From contig CAMUNT010000003.1 in the NCBI GenBank assembly GCA_947090365.1, positions 1 through 54,237 on the forward strand: 54,237 nt of DNA, given 5' to 3'. The notes under the pieces are model-generated. The model was not told the DNA's origin. It made no database searches and was given only the letters and a program-made list of their open reading frames with translations. This DNA comes from an uncultured Clostridia bacterium. Its GTDB lineage: Bacteria > Bacillota > Clostridia > Christensenellales > Borkfalkiaceae. A program made the translations under genes and the position numbers. The number at the start of each line of letters is the position of its first letter. Position 1 is the first letter of the stretch. This document shows positions 33,132-41,001 of this stretch, piece by piece.

Positions 33132-34421
33132 TTATAAATCCAAGCTGTTTTCATCTAACAAGAAATTTATAAGCCCGATAGTAACTATTCCGTTTTCATC
33201 CGTCTGCGGACGGATATTATCCTTTACAACGACTATTTTTTTGAACGAATCGTTTGCCTTAATCAGGGAACGCTTTTCCTGCCGTAATTTTTCTTCGGTC
33301 GGCATTTCGTACGCTGACTGAATGTAGTATTTTTTATTGCCTTTGTTGGCTATGAAATCTATTTCAAGCTGTTTAAGCTGTCTTTTTCCGTTAACGGTTT
33401 CCTTCGTTTCAACGATGCCGACGTCGACGGTAAAACCCCGAATCCGCAGTTCGTTATAGATAATGTTTTCCATTGTGTGGTTTTCTTCGATCTGCCTGAA
33501 ATTCAGTTTTGCATTGCGCAGACCGACGTCTGCAATATAATATTTTAACGGAGTATCGAAATATTTTTTACCCTTTACGTCAAAGCGCTTTGCTTCGGTA
33601 AAGAGAAAGGCGTCCGTAAGGTAGGATAAATAATTTTTTGCAGTGACGTCGCTGACTGATTTTCCTTTTATACTTTTCAGCGTGTCGGAAATTTTTTTAG
33701 GGTTAGTCAGCGAACCGATTGCCGAGCATAAAAAATCGACGATAGAATCCAATTCGTCCCTGTATGCCACCTTGTTTCTGTCTACTATATCCGTCAGATA
33801 CACCGTTGACATCAGCGATTGCAGATATTCTGATTTCTGTTCGTCTGATTTCCGCCCGAATAAGGCGGGCATTCCGCCGAAGACGTGGTATTCATCCCAA
33901 GCTTCATATTTATCTCCGCCACGTGCGCAATAAAACTCTCTGAAAGAAAGCGGAAATACCCTAACCTCGTCTCCGCGTCCGCGGAATTCGGTTATTACGT
34001 CTGACGAAAGAAATTTAGAATTGTTTCCCGTAACGTAAACGTCTAAATTTTTCTTATATAAAAGGCCGTTTAAAACTGTTTCAAAAGCGCCAAGTTGCTG
34101 AACCTCGTCAAGCAGTAAATAGTATTTTTCGTCGTCGGTCACTTTGCTTTTTATATATGCCGTAAATTTGTGCGGATCAACTTTACTGTTACGCTGCGCT
34201 AAATCAATCGGATTTTCCCCAATTTTTTCAAGATCGTCTTCGGAATCGAAAGCAAACTTTATAATGTGCCCCTCATCAACACCGGAGCGGATAAGATAAC
34301 TTCCGAAAATGTCAAAAAGAAGTACGGATTTTCCGCAACGGCGAATGCCGGTAATTATTTTTATCGATCCGTTGTTCATACGATCGATTAACCTGTTCAA
34401 GTATAAATCTCTTTTTATCAT
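33132..34421 (-). CDS. AAA-type ATPase of the DUF4143 family
   Basis: A 429-residue protein with the typical start IKRDLYLNRLIDRM, Walker A GIRRCGKSVLL (about 23-33), Walker B YLLLDEVQQL (about 100-109), the sensor-like VYVTGNNSKFLSSD and PLSFREFY, then a C-terminal DUF4143 region with a nuclease-like EIDFIANKGNKKYYIQSAY. Such ATPases are widespread and mobile; their cellular role is unclear. The longer ORF starts at GTG 34457, but family alignment favours the ATG at 34421. It has its own strong promoter (34477-34505). Confidence 0.85.
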   Translation of the reverse strand: MIKRDLYLNRLIDRMNNGSIKIITGIRRCGKSVLLFDIFGSYLIRSGVDEGHIIKFAFDSEDDLEKIGENPIDLAQRNSKVDPHKFTAYIKSKVTDDEKYYLLLDEVQQLGAFETVLNGLLYKKNLDVYVTGNNSKFLSSDVITEFRGRGDEVRVFPLSFREFYCARGGDKYEAWDEYHVFGGMPALFGRKSDEQKSEYLQSLMSTVYLTDIVDRNKVAYRDELDSIVDFLCSAIGSLTNPKKISDTLKSIKGKSVSDVTAKNYLSYLTDAFLFTEAKRFDVKGKKYFDTPLKYYIADVGLRNAKLNFRQIEENHTMENIIYNELRIRGFTVDVGIVETKETVNGKRQLKQLEIDFIANKGNKKYYIQSAYEMPTEEKLRQEKRSLIKANDSFKKIVVVKDNIRPQTDENGIVTIGLINFLLDENSLDL

Positions 34422-34476
34422 ATAAAACACCGCTTTGTTTTTTATGGACACGTCCACATTTTTCTAAGTTATAGCA

Positions 34477-34505
34477 AGTATAGTCTATTCTGTAAAAAAT
34501 GTCAA
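34477..34505 (-). promoter_or_regulatory. Promoter of the DUF4143 ATPase gene
   Basis: Minus-strand TTGACA (34500-34505), 17-nt spacer, TATACT (34477-34482). The leader before the ATG at 34421 is about 50 nt. Confidence 0.75.
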
Positions 34506-34536
34506 GACTTTTATTGAAATAACCGTATAGGCTCAA

Positions 34537-34564
34537 CAAAAAAAAGCACCGCGAGGTGCTTTTT
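34537..34564. terminator. Terminator of the XRE-RHH operon
   Basis: AGCACC-gcga-GGTGCT stem (34545-34560) with A-rich sequence on the left, giving a T-run for leftward transcripts, and TTTT on the right. Confidence 0.8.
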
Positions 34565-34578
34565 GGTTTTTAATACTT

Positions 34579-34728
34579 TTAATCTTCGTCAAGTGAGGAA
34601 ATATATTTTTTCAGAATGAGATTAATGAACTGCGAAAGCGAACGGTCGTCTCTTTCCGCTTCCTTTCTAAACTCCTCTAACAGGTCGGAATCTATTGTAA
34701 TACTGATTTTATCTTTTAAAGGTTTCAT
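34579..34728 (-). CDS. Small ribbon-helix-helix protein
   Basis: A 49-residue ORF that starts MKPLKDKISITIDSDLLEEF and continues with RKEAERDDRSLSQFINLIL. The alternating hydrophobic strand (ISITI) followed by two helices is the MetJ/Arc/CopG ribbon-helix-helix fold. It begins 24 bp after the stop of the XRE gene, so the two are one operon, and a terminator follows. It could be a DNA-binding co-regulator or an antitoxin-like protein, but no toxin gene is adjacent. Its ribosome site is weak (GGTTGGAA region). Confidence 0.8.
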   Translation of the reverse strand: MKPLKDKISITIDSDLLEEFRKEAERDDRSLSQFINLILKKYISSLDED

Positions 34729-34751
34729 TTCCAACCCCTGGCTAAAAATTT

Positions 34752-34955
34752 TTATTTAAACTCTTTACCTGTAATCAGATAATCTATCGAAACGTTAAAG
34801 TATTGCGACATTTTAACAAGCATATCCACGCTTGGACTTCGTCTGCCGTTTTCATAGTATGAAAGAGCTTCTCGGCTAATTGATAAATCAAAAGCCACTT
34901 TTTGCTGATTCAACTTTTTCTTTTTTCTGACTTCTCTTAACCCAAGCATTTTCAT
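34752..34955 (-). CDS. XRE-family transcriptional regulator
   Basis: A 67-residue single-domain Cro/CI protein: LGLREVRKKKKLNQQKVAFD, SREALSYYENGRRSPSVDML, FNVSIDYLITG. The ORF opens at a TTG at 34961; the ATG at 34955 or 34949 is more likely, though no good Shine-Dalgarno precedes either. Upstream are two palindromes with the shared pattern GTAACA-N3-TGTTAC, spanning its own promoter region and that of the divergent SLOG gene, so autoregulation and control of that gene are likely. Confidence 0.88.
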   Translation of the reverse strand: MKMLGLREVRKKKKLNQQKVAFDLSISREALSYYENGRRSPSVDMLVKMSQYFNVSIDYLITGKEFK

Positions 34956-34965
34956 AAACAAACTC

Positions 34966-35027
34966 TTGACACGTTAGTAACATTATGTTACTATATCCGC
35001 ACGCGTAAATTTGTAACAGTCTGTTAC
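34966..35027. promoter_or_regulatory. SLOG promoter with two matched operators
   Basis: Rightward promoter TTGACA (34966-34971), 17-nt spacer, TACTAT (34989-34994). Operator 1, GTAACATTATGTTAC (34977-34991, extended dyad 34975-34993), fills the spacer and part of the -10. Operator 2, GTAACAGTCTGTTAC (35013-35027), lies just downstream of the expected start. Centres are 36 bp apart. Binding would block the SLOG promoter and probably the leftward XRE promoter too. Confidence 0.75.
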
Positions 35028-35065
35028 TTATATGTAATTAATCGACAAATGAAGGCTTTTTTATT

Positions 35066-35548
35066 ATGAAAACGAAAACGGTAGCATTTATAGGGCACAG
35101 ATGCGTCAATAACGTCAATGAGGTAAAGGAAAAAATAAAAAAAGCACTAACCGAGCTTATCGAGGAAGAAAACGCCGAAACCTTTTTGTTCGGAAGTAAA
35201 AGCGTATTTGACGATTTATGTCTTGCCGCCGTAACGGAATTAAAGGAAAAATTTTATCCGTTGATAAAGCGGGTTTACGTAAGGTCGTCATACGAGGTTA
35301 TAAGCGATTTTTATAAAAGCTATCTGTTGACTGCATACGACGAAACGTTTTATCCGTACGAAGTTAAAAACGCGGGCTACCGTTCCTACGTCAGGCGCAA
35401 CGAAATTATGATTAATATGTGTGATATTTTAGTAACTTATTACGACGGTGATTACCGCCTGTTAAAGGGAAGGACAAGCGGAACCAAATACGCCGTTGAA
35501 TACGCCCTGAAAAAAAACAAAAAAATTATCAATTTACACGAAATATAA
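35066..35548 (+). CDS. SLOG-family (DUF1273-like) protein under XRE control
   Basis: A 160-residue protein opening TKTVAFIGHRCV, with TFLFGSKSVFDDLCLAAV (about 46-63), YRSYVRRNEIMINMCDILVTYY and the end SGTKYAVEYALKKNKKIINL. The layout matches the SLOG/YpsA superfamily and parallels the gene at 24280-24729 at low identity. SLOG domains are proposed ligand binders and occur in several defence and stress systems; this protein has no attached effector domain. It is divergent from the XRE-RHH operon with operators in its promoter, and ends at a strong terminator. Confidence 0.82.
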   Translation: MKTKTVAFIGHRCVNNVNEVKEKIKKALTELIEEENAETFLFGSKSVFDDLCLAAVTELKEKFYPLIKRVYVRSSYEVISDFYKSYLLTAYDETFYPYEVKNAGYRSYVRRNEIMINMCDILVTYYDGDYRLLKGRTSGTKYAVEYALKKNKKIINLHEI

Positions 35549-35554
35549 GAAGCT

Positions 35555-35585
35555 TCTGCCGAAAAAAACGGCAGATTTTTCTTTT
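35555..35585 (+). terminator. Terminator of the SLOG gene
   Basis: TCTGCCG-aaaaaaa-CGGCAGA stem (35555-35575) followed by TTTTTCTTTTT. Confidence 0.88.
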
Positions 35586-35679
35586 TAAAAAATTCGTTAA
35601 TTTGTAGACATCGACAAATTTTTGTGATATTATACAGTCGATAATTTTTGATAAATATAATCAGTTTCAAGAGGCGTAT

Positions 35680-38115
35680 ATGAAAAAGAAATTATTAATT
35701 ATTTTAACGGCGACGGCAACCCTTTGCGGAACGTTGGCTTTATCCGCCTGCGACGGGTGCAACGGCGGGCATACTCACGATTACGGCGGGTGGAAAACGG
35801 ATAAGGTTTACCACTGGCACGAGTGCAAAAACGACGGTTGCGACGAAAAGATAAAAGACAAAACCGCCCACGCGGACAGCGACAACGACGGCGAATGCGA
35901 CGAGTGCGGTTATCCCTTACCCGTCGTCAGCCATACGCACGATTACAGTACCGAATGGTCGACAAACGACACCTATCACTGGCACGAATGCAAAAACGAC
36001 GGCTGCAATGCAAAAGTTATAGATAAAGGCATTCACTTTGACGCAGACGGTGACGGTGGATGCGACGAGTGCGGAGCGGACGTCGAAACGGGCGGGGAGG
36101 TGCACGTGCACCCGCTTACCTTCTTTAAAATGACGGAAGCAACCTGTACGGCGGACGGTAACAGCGCGTACTATGCGTGCGAGGTGTGCAACAAGATATT
36201 CTTCGACGCGAGAGGAACGCACGAAATTACCGATGCCACTATTGTGGTAATACCCAAAATAAAACACGACATAACCTACAAAAAAGCCAACGAGCCGACG
36301 TGTACGGCTAACGGCAATACCGCGTATTACGAGTGTAATTACTGCTCGAAATGGTTTGAGGACGAAAACGGCGAAAAGGAAATAACCGATAAGGCTACCG
36401 CCGTCATTCCGCCCGCGCATAAGATGACGTTGATTCCCCTCTCCCTTCCTACCTGTATCGCCTACGGAAACACAGCCTATTACGACTGTGACGAGTGCGG
36501 AAAATGGTTCGAGGACGAAAACGGCGAAAAAGAAATTACCGATAAAAAAAGCGTGCTTATAACCGAGAGGGCAGACCACAAATACGAGGGAAAAACCTGC
36601 ACTGTCTGCGGAAAGACGAAGCCTTCCGACGGCCTGCGGTTTACCGATAAAGGAAGCTACTTTGAGGTCGGCGCGGGTACGGCTACAGACGTAGACGTCG
36701 TTATACCCGACGAGTACGAGGGCAAGCCCGTTAAGGCAATAGGGGCCGACGCGTTCCGCGGTCACGCAATGACGAGCATTTTAATCCCCGACGGCATAAC
36801 CGATATAGGAAACGGCGCGTTCCGCGGTTGCGGTAACCTCATCAGCGTAACCCTTCCCGACAGCGTAATTCATATCGGCGAAGAAGTTTTCTTCGGTTGC
36901 AGCAATATGAAGTCGGTAGATACAGGCGCGGGAATAACCGCAATAGGCAAAAACGCGTTCAGAAACTGTTTAAAGCTTGCAACAATAAAGGTATCGGGCA
37001 AGGTAACCCATATCGGTGAAGGCGCGTTTTACCGCTGTCCTTCTCTTACCGATATAACCATTCCCGCAGGTACGAGTATAATCGACTCCAACGCGTTCGA
37101 GCTGTGCGAAAATCTTACTATTTACTGTGAAGCTGCCTCTAAGCCCGAGGGCTGGGACGCGGAATGGAACCGCTGTTCGGGCGGTGTCGTGACGGACGGA
37201 CAAATGACCGAAAAGGTTTACTGCCCCGTAGTCTGGGACTGCAAAAACAACGACCTTGCCGAGGACGGTAATATTTACGTAAGTCACGAAGGTATAAGAT
37301 ATACAATAAAAGACGGCGTTGCTACGGTTGCCGTTCAGACGGTAAATCTCAGCGGTCAGATAACCGTTCAGAAGTCGGTAACGCACAAGGGCGACAGCTA
37401 TCCCGTAACCGCGATTGCGGAAAAAGCGTTCCGCGGATGTGCTTCGCTTACGGTCATAACAATTCCCGAAAGTATCGCATATGTAGGGGTCAATGCGTTC
37501 GACGGATGCAGGGCGCTGACCATTTACTGCAAGACAGAGCAAAAGCCCGCCGGCTGGGAAGTATCGGAAAACGGGTCGTGGAATAACAGCAAATGTCCCG
37601 TAGTCTGGGATTGCGATAACAATAACACCGCTTCGGACGGACGCGTCTATTTCGTGGCGGACGGATTGAGATACACTATAGATCCTATCAAAGACAGAAA
37701 CGCGAAGCTTGCTATACAGCGCCAGGATTTAAGCGGAAGCGTAACTATTCCCAAAACGGTGACCTATCTCGAGACGGAATATACCGTAACGGGTATCGGC
37801 GATCTGGCGTTCAGCGGCTGCGCGGGACTTACAAGCGTAACCATTCCCTACGGAGTAACCTTTATCGGATACAGGTCCTTCTACCGCTGTATAAGCCTTA
37901 GCAAGGTAACGATAGCAAACAGTATGAAGAGCATCGGAATGGGTGCGTTTCGCGAATGTGCAAACCTTACCGAAATCAAATATAACGGAAGCGTAGCCAG
38001 CTGGAAATCGATTACGAAAAGCGATTACTGGAACCTCAATACGGGCGAGTACACCGTATATTGCAACTCCGGCGCAACCGTATCGAAGGACGAGGATAAC
38101 GCCGTTGACGGCTGA
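35680..38115 (+). CDS. BspA-like leucine-rich repeat lipoprotein
   Basis: An 811-residue lipoprotein, lipobox LSAC with Cys24. Two copies of the His/Cys module (HDYGGW or HDYSTEW, YHWHECKN, CDECG) span about 30-140. Three Cys-pair repeats of about 48 residues follow (TCTADGNSAYY, CNKIFF, EITD; about 150-300), then a CTVCGK linker. From about residue 320 there are BspA/LRR_5 repeats (AIGADAFRGH, HIGEGAFYRC), interrupted by two 60-residue segments starting CPVVWDC. The first module is nearly the same as in the protein at 861-3227, though the genes are 33 kb apart. The start follows AAGAGG. Probably an adhesion or host-contact protein. Confidence 0.88.
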   Translation: MKKKLLIILTATATLCGTLALSACDGCNGGHTHDYGGWKTDKVYHWHECKNDGCDEKIKDKTAHADSDNDGECDECGYPLPVVSHTHDYSTEWSTNDTYHWHECKNDGCNAKVIDKGIHFDADGDGGCDECGADVETGGEVHVHPLTFFKMTEATCTADGNSAYYACEVCNKIFFDARGTHEITDATIVVIPKIKHDITYKKANEPTCTANGNTAYYECNYCSKWFEDENGEKEITDKATAVIPPAHKMTLIPLSLPTCIAYGNTAYYDCDECGKWFEDENGEKEITDKKSVLITERADHKYEGKTCTVCGKTKPSDGLRFTDKGSYFEVGAGTATDVDVVIPDEYEGKPVKAIGADAFRGHAMTSILIPDGITDIGNGAFRGCGNLISVTLPDSVIHIGEEVFFGCSNMKSVDTGAGITAIGKNAFRNCLKLATIKVSGKVTHIGEGAFYRCPSLTDITIPAGTSIIDSNAFELCENLTIYCEAASKPEGWDAEWNRCSGGVVTDGQMTEKVYCPVVWDCKNNDLAEDGNIYVSHEGIRYTIKDGVATVAVQTVNLSGQITVQKSVTHKGDSYPVTAIAEKAFRGCASLTVITIPESIAYVGVNAFDGCRALTIYCKTEQKPAGWEVSENGSWNNSKCPVVWDCDNNNTASDGRVYFVADGLRYTIDPIKDRNAKLAIQRQDLSGSVTIPKTVTYLETEYTVTGIGDLAFSGCAGLTSVTIPYGVTFIGYRSFYRCISLSKVTIANSMKSIGMGAFRECANLTEIKYNGSVASWKSITKSDYWNLNTGEYTVYCNSGATVSKDEDNAVDG

Positions 38116-38127
38116 TAATTAAAAAAA

Positions 38128-38151
38128 TAACCGCGCAGAAATGCGCGGTTA
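38128..38151. terminator. Terminator shared by the BspA-like and DUF378-like genes
   Basis: TAACCGCGCA-gaaa-TGCGCGGTTA with A7 on its left and TTTC on its right. It overlaps the stop codon of the leftward gene. Confidence 0.8.
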
Positions 38152-38358
38152 TTTCAGTCCTTTAAAGGGTTTGAATACTATTAAAGAATAGACTGTGAAC
38201 AGGGAGGCGACGAAGTTTACGGCAAGAAAACTGCGGTAAACCGTTTCGTTGTTCAGACACAGAAAAAGCAGTGCATTAAACCCCGAAAAGGCGTATATCC
38301 CCCCGAATACTGCCAGGATTATAAGCATTGCAACGCATAAATAACAGGTCTGTTTCAT
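38149..38358 (-). CDS. Small membrane protein, DUF378-like
   Basis: A 69-residue protein with two hydrophobic segments (about 7-30 and 41-62) joined by LCLNNETVYRSF, ending in a basic KPFKGLK. The segment GGIYAFSGFNALLFL followed by an aromatic second helix resembles DUF378 membrane proteins, but similarity is judged by eye. No function is known for that family. Confidence 0.6.
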   Translation of the reverse strand: MKQTCYLCVAMLIILAVFGGIYAFSGFNALLFLCLNNETVYRSFLAVNFVASLFTVYSLIVFKPFKGLK

Positions 38359-38405
38359 ACAAGCATTATGCGCAAAACGGTAAAAAGTAACCGCGAAAGA
38401 AAAAA

Positions 38406-38666
38406 TTATGCGGTGATATTATCGAGAACGAGCTTGTCGAAATCGACCGGTTCGGCGAAATCGCGCGGGATAAAGCGTACGGTCGAAAATTTGGCGTAAT
38501 TGAATATGTGCGTCTTTAAAAGTACGGGCGTGGCTATATCCATTGCCTCGCATATATCCGCCAGATAAGTGAAAAAATTCGAGTAAGTGAACTTTTCAAC
38601 GCTTTCGTAAACGGTCTGATTGATTATTTTTCCGTCTCTGATAATTTTTGCCCAGATTTTAAACAT
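38406..38666 (-). CDS. Small conserved Clostridia protein of unknown function
   Basis: An 86-residue soluble protein: MFKIWAKIIRDGKIINQTVY, a central SNFFTYLADICEAMDIATPV, and the end RFIPRDFAEPVDFDKLVLDN. I recall the same pattern from other Clostridia, always of unknown function. An upstream in-frame start at 38723 adds 19 residues without family similarity. The ATG at 38666 has no Shine-Dalgarno, but a perfect TATAAT ends 6 nt before it, another leaderless candidate. It is divergent from greA. Confidence 0.75.
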   Translation of the reverse strand: MFKIWAKIIRDGKIINQTVYESVEKFTYSNFFTYLADICEAMDIATPVLLKTHIFNYAKFSTVRFIPRDFAEPVDFDKLVLDNITA

Positions 38667-38672
38667 ACCGGA

Positions 38673-38701
38673 ATTATAACCGAAACGGCGGTAAAAGTAA
38701 A
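38673..38701 (-). promoter_or_regulatory. Leaderless-type promoter of the small gene
   Basis: Minus-strand TTTACT (38696-38701), 17-nt spacer, TATAAT (38673-38678), then TCCGGT and the ATG. Confidence 0.6.
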
Positions 38702-38730
38702 GCTTTAAAGAGTACGGACGCATAAATCAT

Positions 38731-38759
38731 TTGACAAAATCGTAAGATAAATATATAAT
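38731..38759 (+). promoter_or_regulatory. greA-lysS promoter
   Basis: Consensus TTGACA (38731-38736), 17-nt spacer, TATAAT (38754-38759). It gives a leader of about 60 nt before greA. Confidence 0.85.
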
Positions 38760-38774
38760 AGTGAAAAACGAAAT

Positions 38775-38804
38775 ATATTCCGATTGAGCAGTCAATCGGA
38801 ATAT
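38775..38804 (+). promoter_or_regulatory. Perfect 13-bp hairpin in the greA leader
   Basis: ATATTCCGATTGA-gcag-TCAATCGGAATAT begins about 10 nt into the predicted transcript and ends 21 nt before the greA ATG. There is no T-run directly after it, so it is not a standard terminator. Confidence 0.75.
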
Positions 38805-38825
38805 TGTATTAAAAAGGGGTTAATA

Positions 38826-39296
38826 ATGGCAGAAAAGTTTGTAATGACGCAAAAGAATTTCGACGATCTTAAAAAGGAGCTGGACTACCTCGTAAAGGTT
38901 AAGAGGTTTGAAATAATCGAGCGCATTGCCGAGGCGCGCAGCCACGGCGATTTATCCGAAAACGCGGAGTACGACGCCGCGCGCGAGGAACAGCGTTCCA
39001 ACGAGGGGAAGATAGCCGAGCTCGAATACGCAATTAAAAATGCGGAAATCAGCGCGGAGGTCACCGACAACAGCTACGTTCATCTCAACAGCGTGGTCAC
39101 CGTCTACGACGAAGATATGGAGGAAGAGGAGGTCTACACCGTTACTTCCGTAACCGAAGTCGACGTTATGAGCGGTAAAATTTCAATAGACTCGCCCGTA
39201 GGCTCGGCGCTTATGGGCAAGCACGCAGGCGATACCGTAACCGTTTCCTGCCCCGACGGTACGGGATACACGCTTAAAATATTAAAGATTTCATAA
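38826..39296 (+). CDS. greA: Transcription elongation factor GreA
   Basis: Rescues backtracked RNA polymerase by stimulating transcript cleavage. The 156-residue protein has the coiled-coil with SHGDLSENAEYDAAREEQ, whose two acidic residues reach the polymerase active site, and a C-terminal FKBP-like domain (ISIDSPVGSALMGKHAGD). The ATG follows AAGGGG; the extra 14 codons upstream in frame contain the leader hairpin and are not coding. lysS follows after 12 bp. Confidence 0.96.
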   Translation: MAEKFVMTQKNFDDLKKELDYLVKVKRFEIIERIAEARSHGDLSENAEYDAAREEQRSNEGKIAELEYAIKNAEISAEVTDNSYVHLNSVVTVYDEDMEEEEVYTVTSVTEVDVMSGKISIDSPVGSALMGKHAGDTVTVSCPDGTGYTLKILKIS

Positions 39297-39308
39297 GAGG
39301 AAACAGCA

Positions 39309-40817
39309 ATGGAAGATAACAGAATAACGGAAGCGCCTTCGGAGGAAGAGCTTGCCGAACAGGCGAGAATACGCCGCGAAAAATTGCAGAAGCTTACCGA
39401 AGAGGGAAACAATCCGTACGTCAAGGTGAACTATGACGTTACGGAAAACTCGCTTTCCGTCAAGGAAAATTTCGAAAAGCTCGAGGGTAAGACGGTCAGC
39501 CTTGCGGGCAGACTTATGTCCCGCCGTATTATGGGCAAGGCGTCCTTTTCCCATATATCCGACAGGGACGGGCAAATTCAGATTTACGTCCGTCGTGACG
39601 ACGTGGGCGAGGAGGAATACGCTTCCTTCAAAAAGGACTACGACATAGGCGATATAATCGGCATAAAGGGCTTCGTTTTCAAGACCCAGACGGGTGAAAT
39701 TTCCGTTCACTGCCAACACGTGGAAATGCTTACGAAGTGCCTCCGTCCCCTGCCCGAAAAGCAGCACGGGCTTACCAACACCGACATAAGATACAGGCAG
39801 AGGGATCTGGACTTAATCGTCAATCCCGAGGTCAAGAGCGCGTTTATCACCCGCTCGAAAATATTCAGGGAAATACGCGCGTTCCTCGACGGACGCGGAT
39901 TTCTGGAAGTGGATACGCCCGTATTGACTACCTTCGAAATAGGCGCATCCGCGCGCCCGTTCAGAACGAAGCACAACTCGCTGGATATAGATATGTATCT
40001 CCGCATCGAAACCGAGCTCTATTTAAAGAGGCTGATAGTCGGCGGATTGGAGCGCGTTTACGAGGTGGGCAGAATATTCAGAAACGAGGGAATGGATGCC
40101 TTTCATAACCCCGAATTTACCACAGTTGAACTGTATCAGGCTTACTGCGATTATTTCGCAATGATGGATTTGGTCGAGGATATGTACAAGGCAATTGCCA
40201 AAAACGTTCTCGGAACGACCGATATTACCTATCAGGGGGTTGAGCTTCACCTCGGCGAAAAGTGGGAAAGACTGACTATGAAGCAGGCTGTAAAGAAGTA
40301 CTGCGGAGCCGACTACGACGAGTGGAAGACGGACGCGGACGCGCGTGCCTGCGCAAGCAAGCTCGGCGCGGAGGTGCCCGAGGGCGAAGGCGCAACCAAG
40401 GGTCACGTGCTCATTGCTCTTTTCGATAAGTTCTGCGAGGACAAGCTTATCCAGCCCACGTTTATTTACGATTATCCCGTTGAAAATTCTCCGCTTGCAA
40501 AGCGTAAGGAGGACGACCCCGCGTTCACGCAGAGGTTCGAATATTTCATCTGCGCACACGAGTTCGGCAACTCGTTCTCCGAGCTGAACGACCCCATCGA
40601 CCAGAAGCAGAGGTTTGTAAAGCAGGTCGAGGCAAAGCGCGCGCAGGAACCCAACTGCAACGCGCAGGTCGACGAAGATTTCATAACCGCGCTCGAATAC
40701 GGTTTGCCCCCCACAGGCGGGCTGGGCTTCGGCGTCGACAGGCTGGTTATGCTTCTCACAGACAGTCCGACGATAAGGGACGTGTTGCTGTTCCCCACAA
40801 TGAAACCCAAAAAATGA
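39309..40817 (+). CDS. lysS: Lysyl-tRNA synthetase (class II)
   Basis: Charges tRNA-Lys. The 502-residue protein has an N-terminal OB-fold anticodon domain (about 60-160; GRLMSRRIMGKASFSHISD), class II motif 2 (VGRIFRNEGMDAFHNPEFT) and motif 3 (TGGLGFGVDRLVMLLTD). Length is normal. The greA-lysS pairing is common in Bacillota. No T-box is seen upstream, so expression probably depends on the greA promoter. Confidence 0.97.
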   Translation: MEDNRITEAPSEEELAEQARIRREKLQKLTEEGNNPYVKVNYDVTENSLSVKENFEKLEGKTVSLAGRLMSRRIMGKASFSHISDRDGQIQIYVRRDDVGEEEYASFKKDYDIGDIIGIKGFVFKTQTGEISVHCQHVEMLTKCLRPLPEKQHGLTNTDIRYRQRDLDLIVNPEVKSAFITRSKIFREIRAFLDGRGFLEVDTPVLTTFEIGASARPFRTKHNSLDIDMYLRIETELYLKRLIVGGLERVYEVGRIFRNEGMDAFHNPEFTTVELYQAYCDYFAMMDLVEDMYKAIAKNVLGTTDITYQGVELHLGEKWERLTMKQAVKKYCGADYDEWKTDADARACASKLGAEVPEGEGATKGHVLIALFDKFCEDKLIQPTFIYDYPVENSPLAKRKEDDPAFTQRFEYFICAHEFGNSFSELNDPIDQKQRFVKQVEAKRAQEPNCNAQVDEDFITALEYGLPPTGGLGFGVDRLVMLLTDSPTIRDVLLFPTMKPKK

Positions 40818-40844
40818 CGCTTCCTTTAAACTTCGCAATAGTTC

Positions 40845-40900
40845 GTCAATTTCCGCTTTTCTCGGGGTCACTTACGTCATTGTAAGCTCCCCCTCGGAAA
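40845..40900 (+). other. Imperfect long hairpin after lysS
   Basis: TTTCCG ... CTCGGGG-tca-CTTAC-gtcatt-GTAAG-ct-CCCC ... CGGAAA forms a nested inverted repeat of about 55 bp. No T-run follows. It may be a processing or weak termination structure in the 184-bp gap before the decarboxylase gene. Confidence 0.5.
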
Positions 40901-41001
40901 TGCTCAATTTCCTGCTCTTGCTCGTTTACAGAAACCGTCAGCCCGGGCGGTTGTTATCTAAACCGATGTGGGGCTTCACCCAAATTATACAGGAGAAATC
41001 A

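Noticed and set aside
34579..34955. XRE-RHH pair as a toxin-antitoxin system
   Set aside because: Both products look like DNA-binding proteins; no toxin family is seen in the operon, and the ATPase downstream has its own promoter and a terminator in between.
39297..39308. T-box riboswitch before lysS
   Set aside because: The gap to greA is only 12 bp and the greA leader lacks T-box motifs.
40900..41001. N-terminal extension of the decarboxylase ORF
   Set aside because: The extra 34 codons have no family similarity and a good ribosome site precedes the ATG at 41002.
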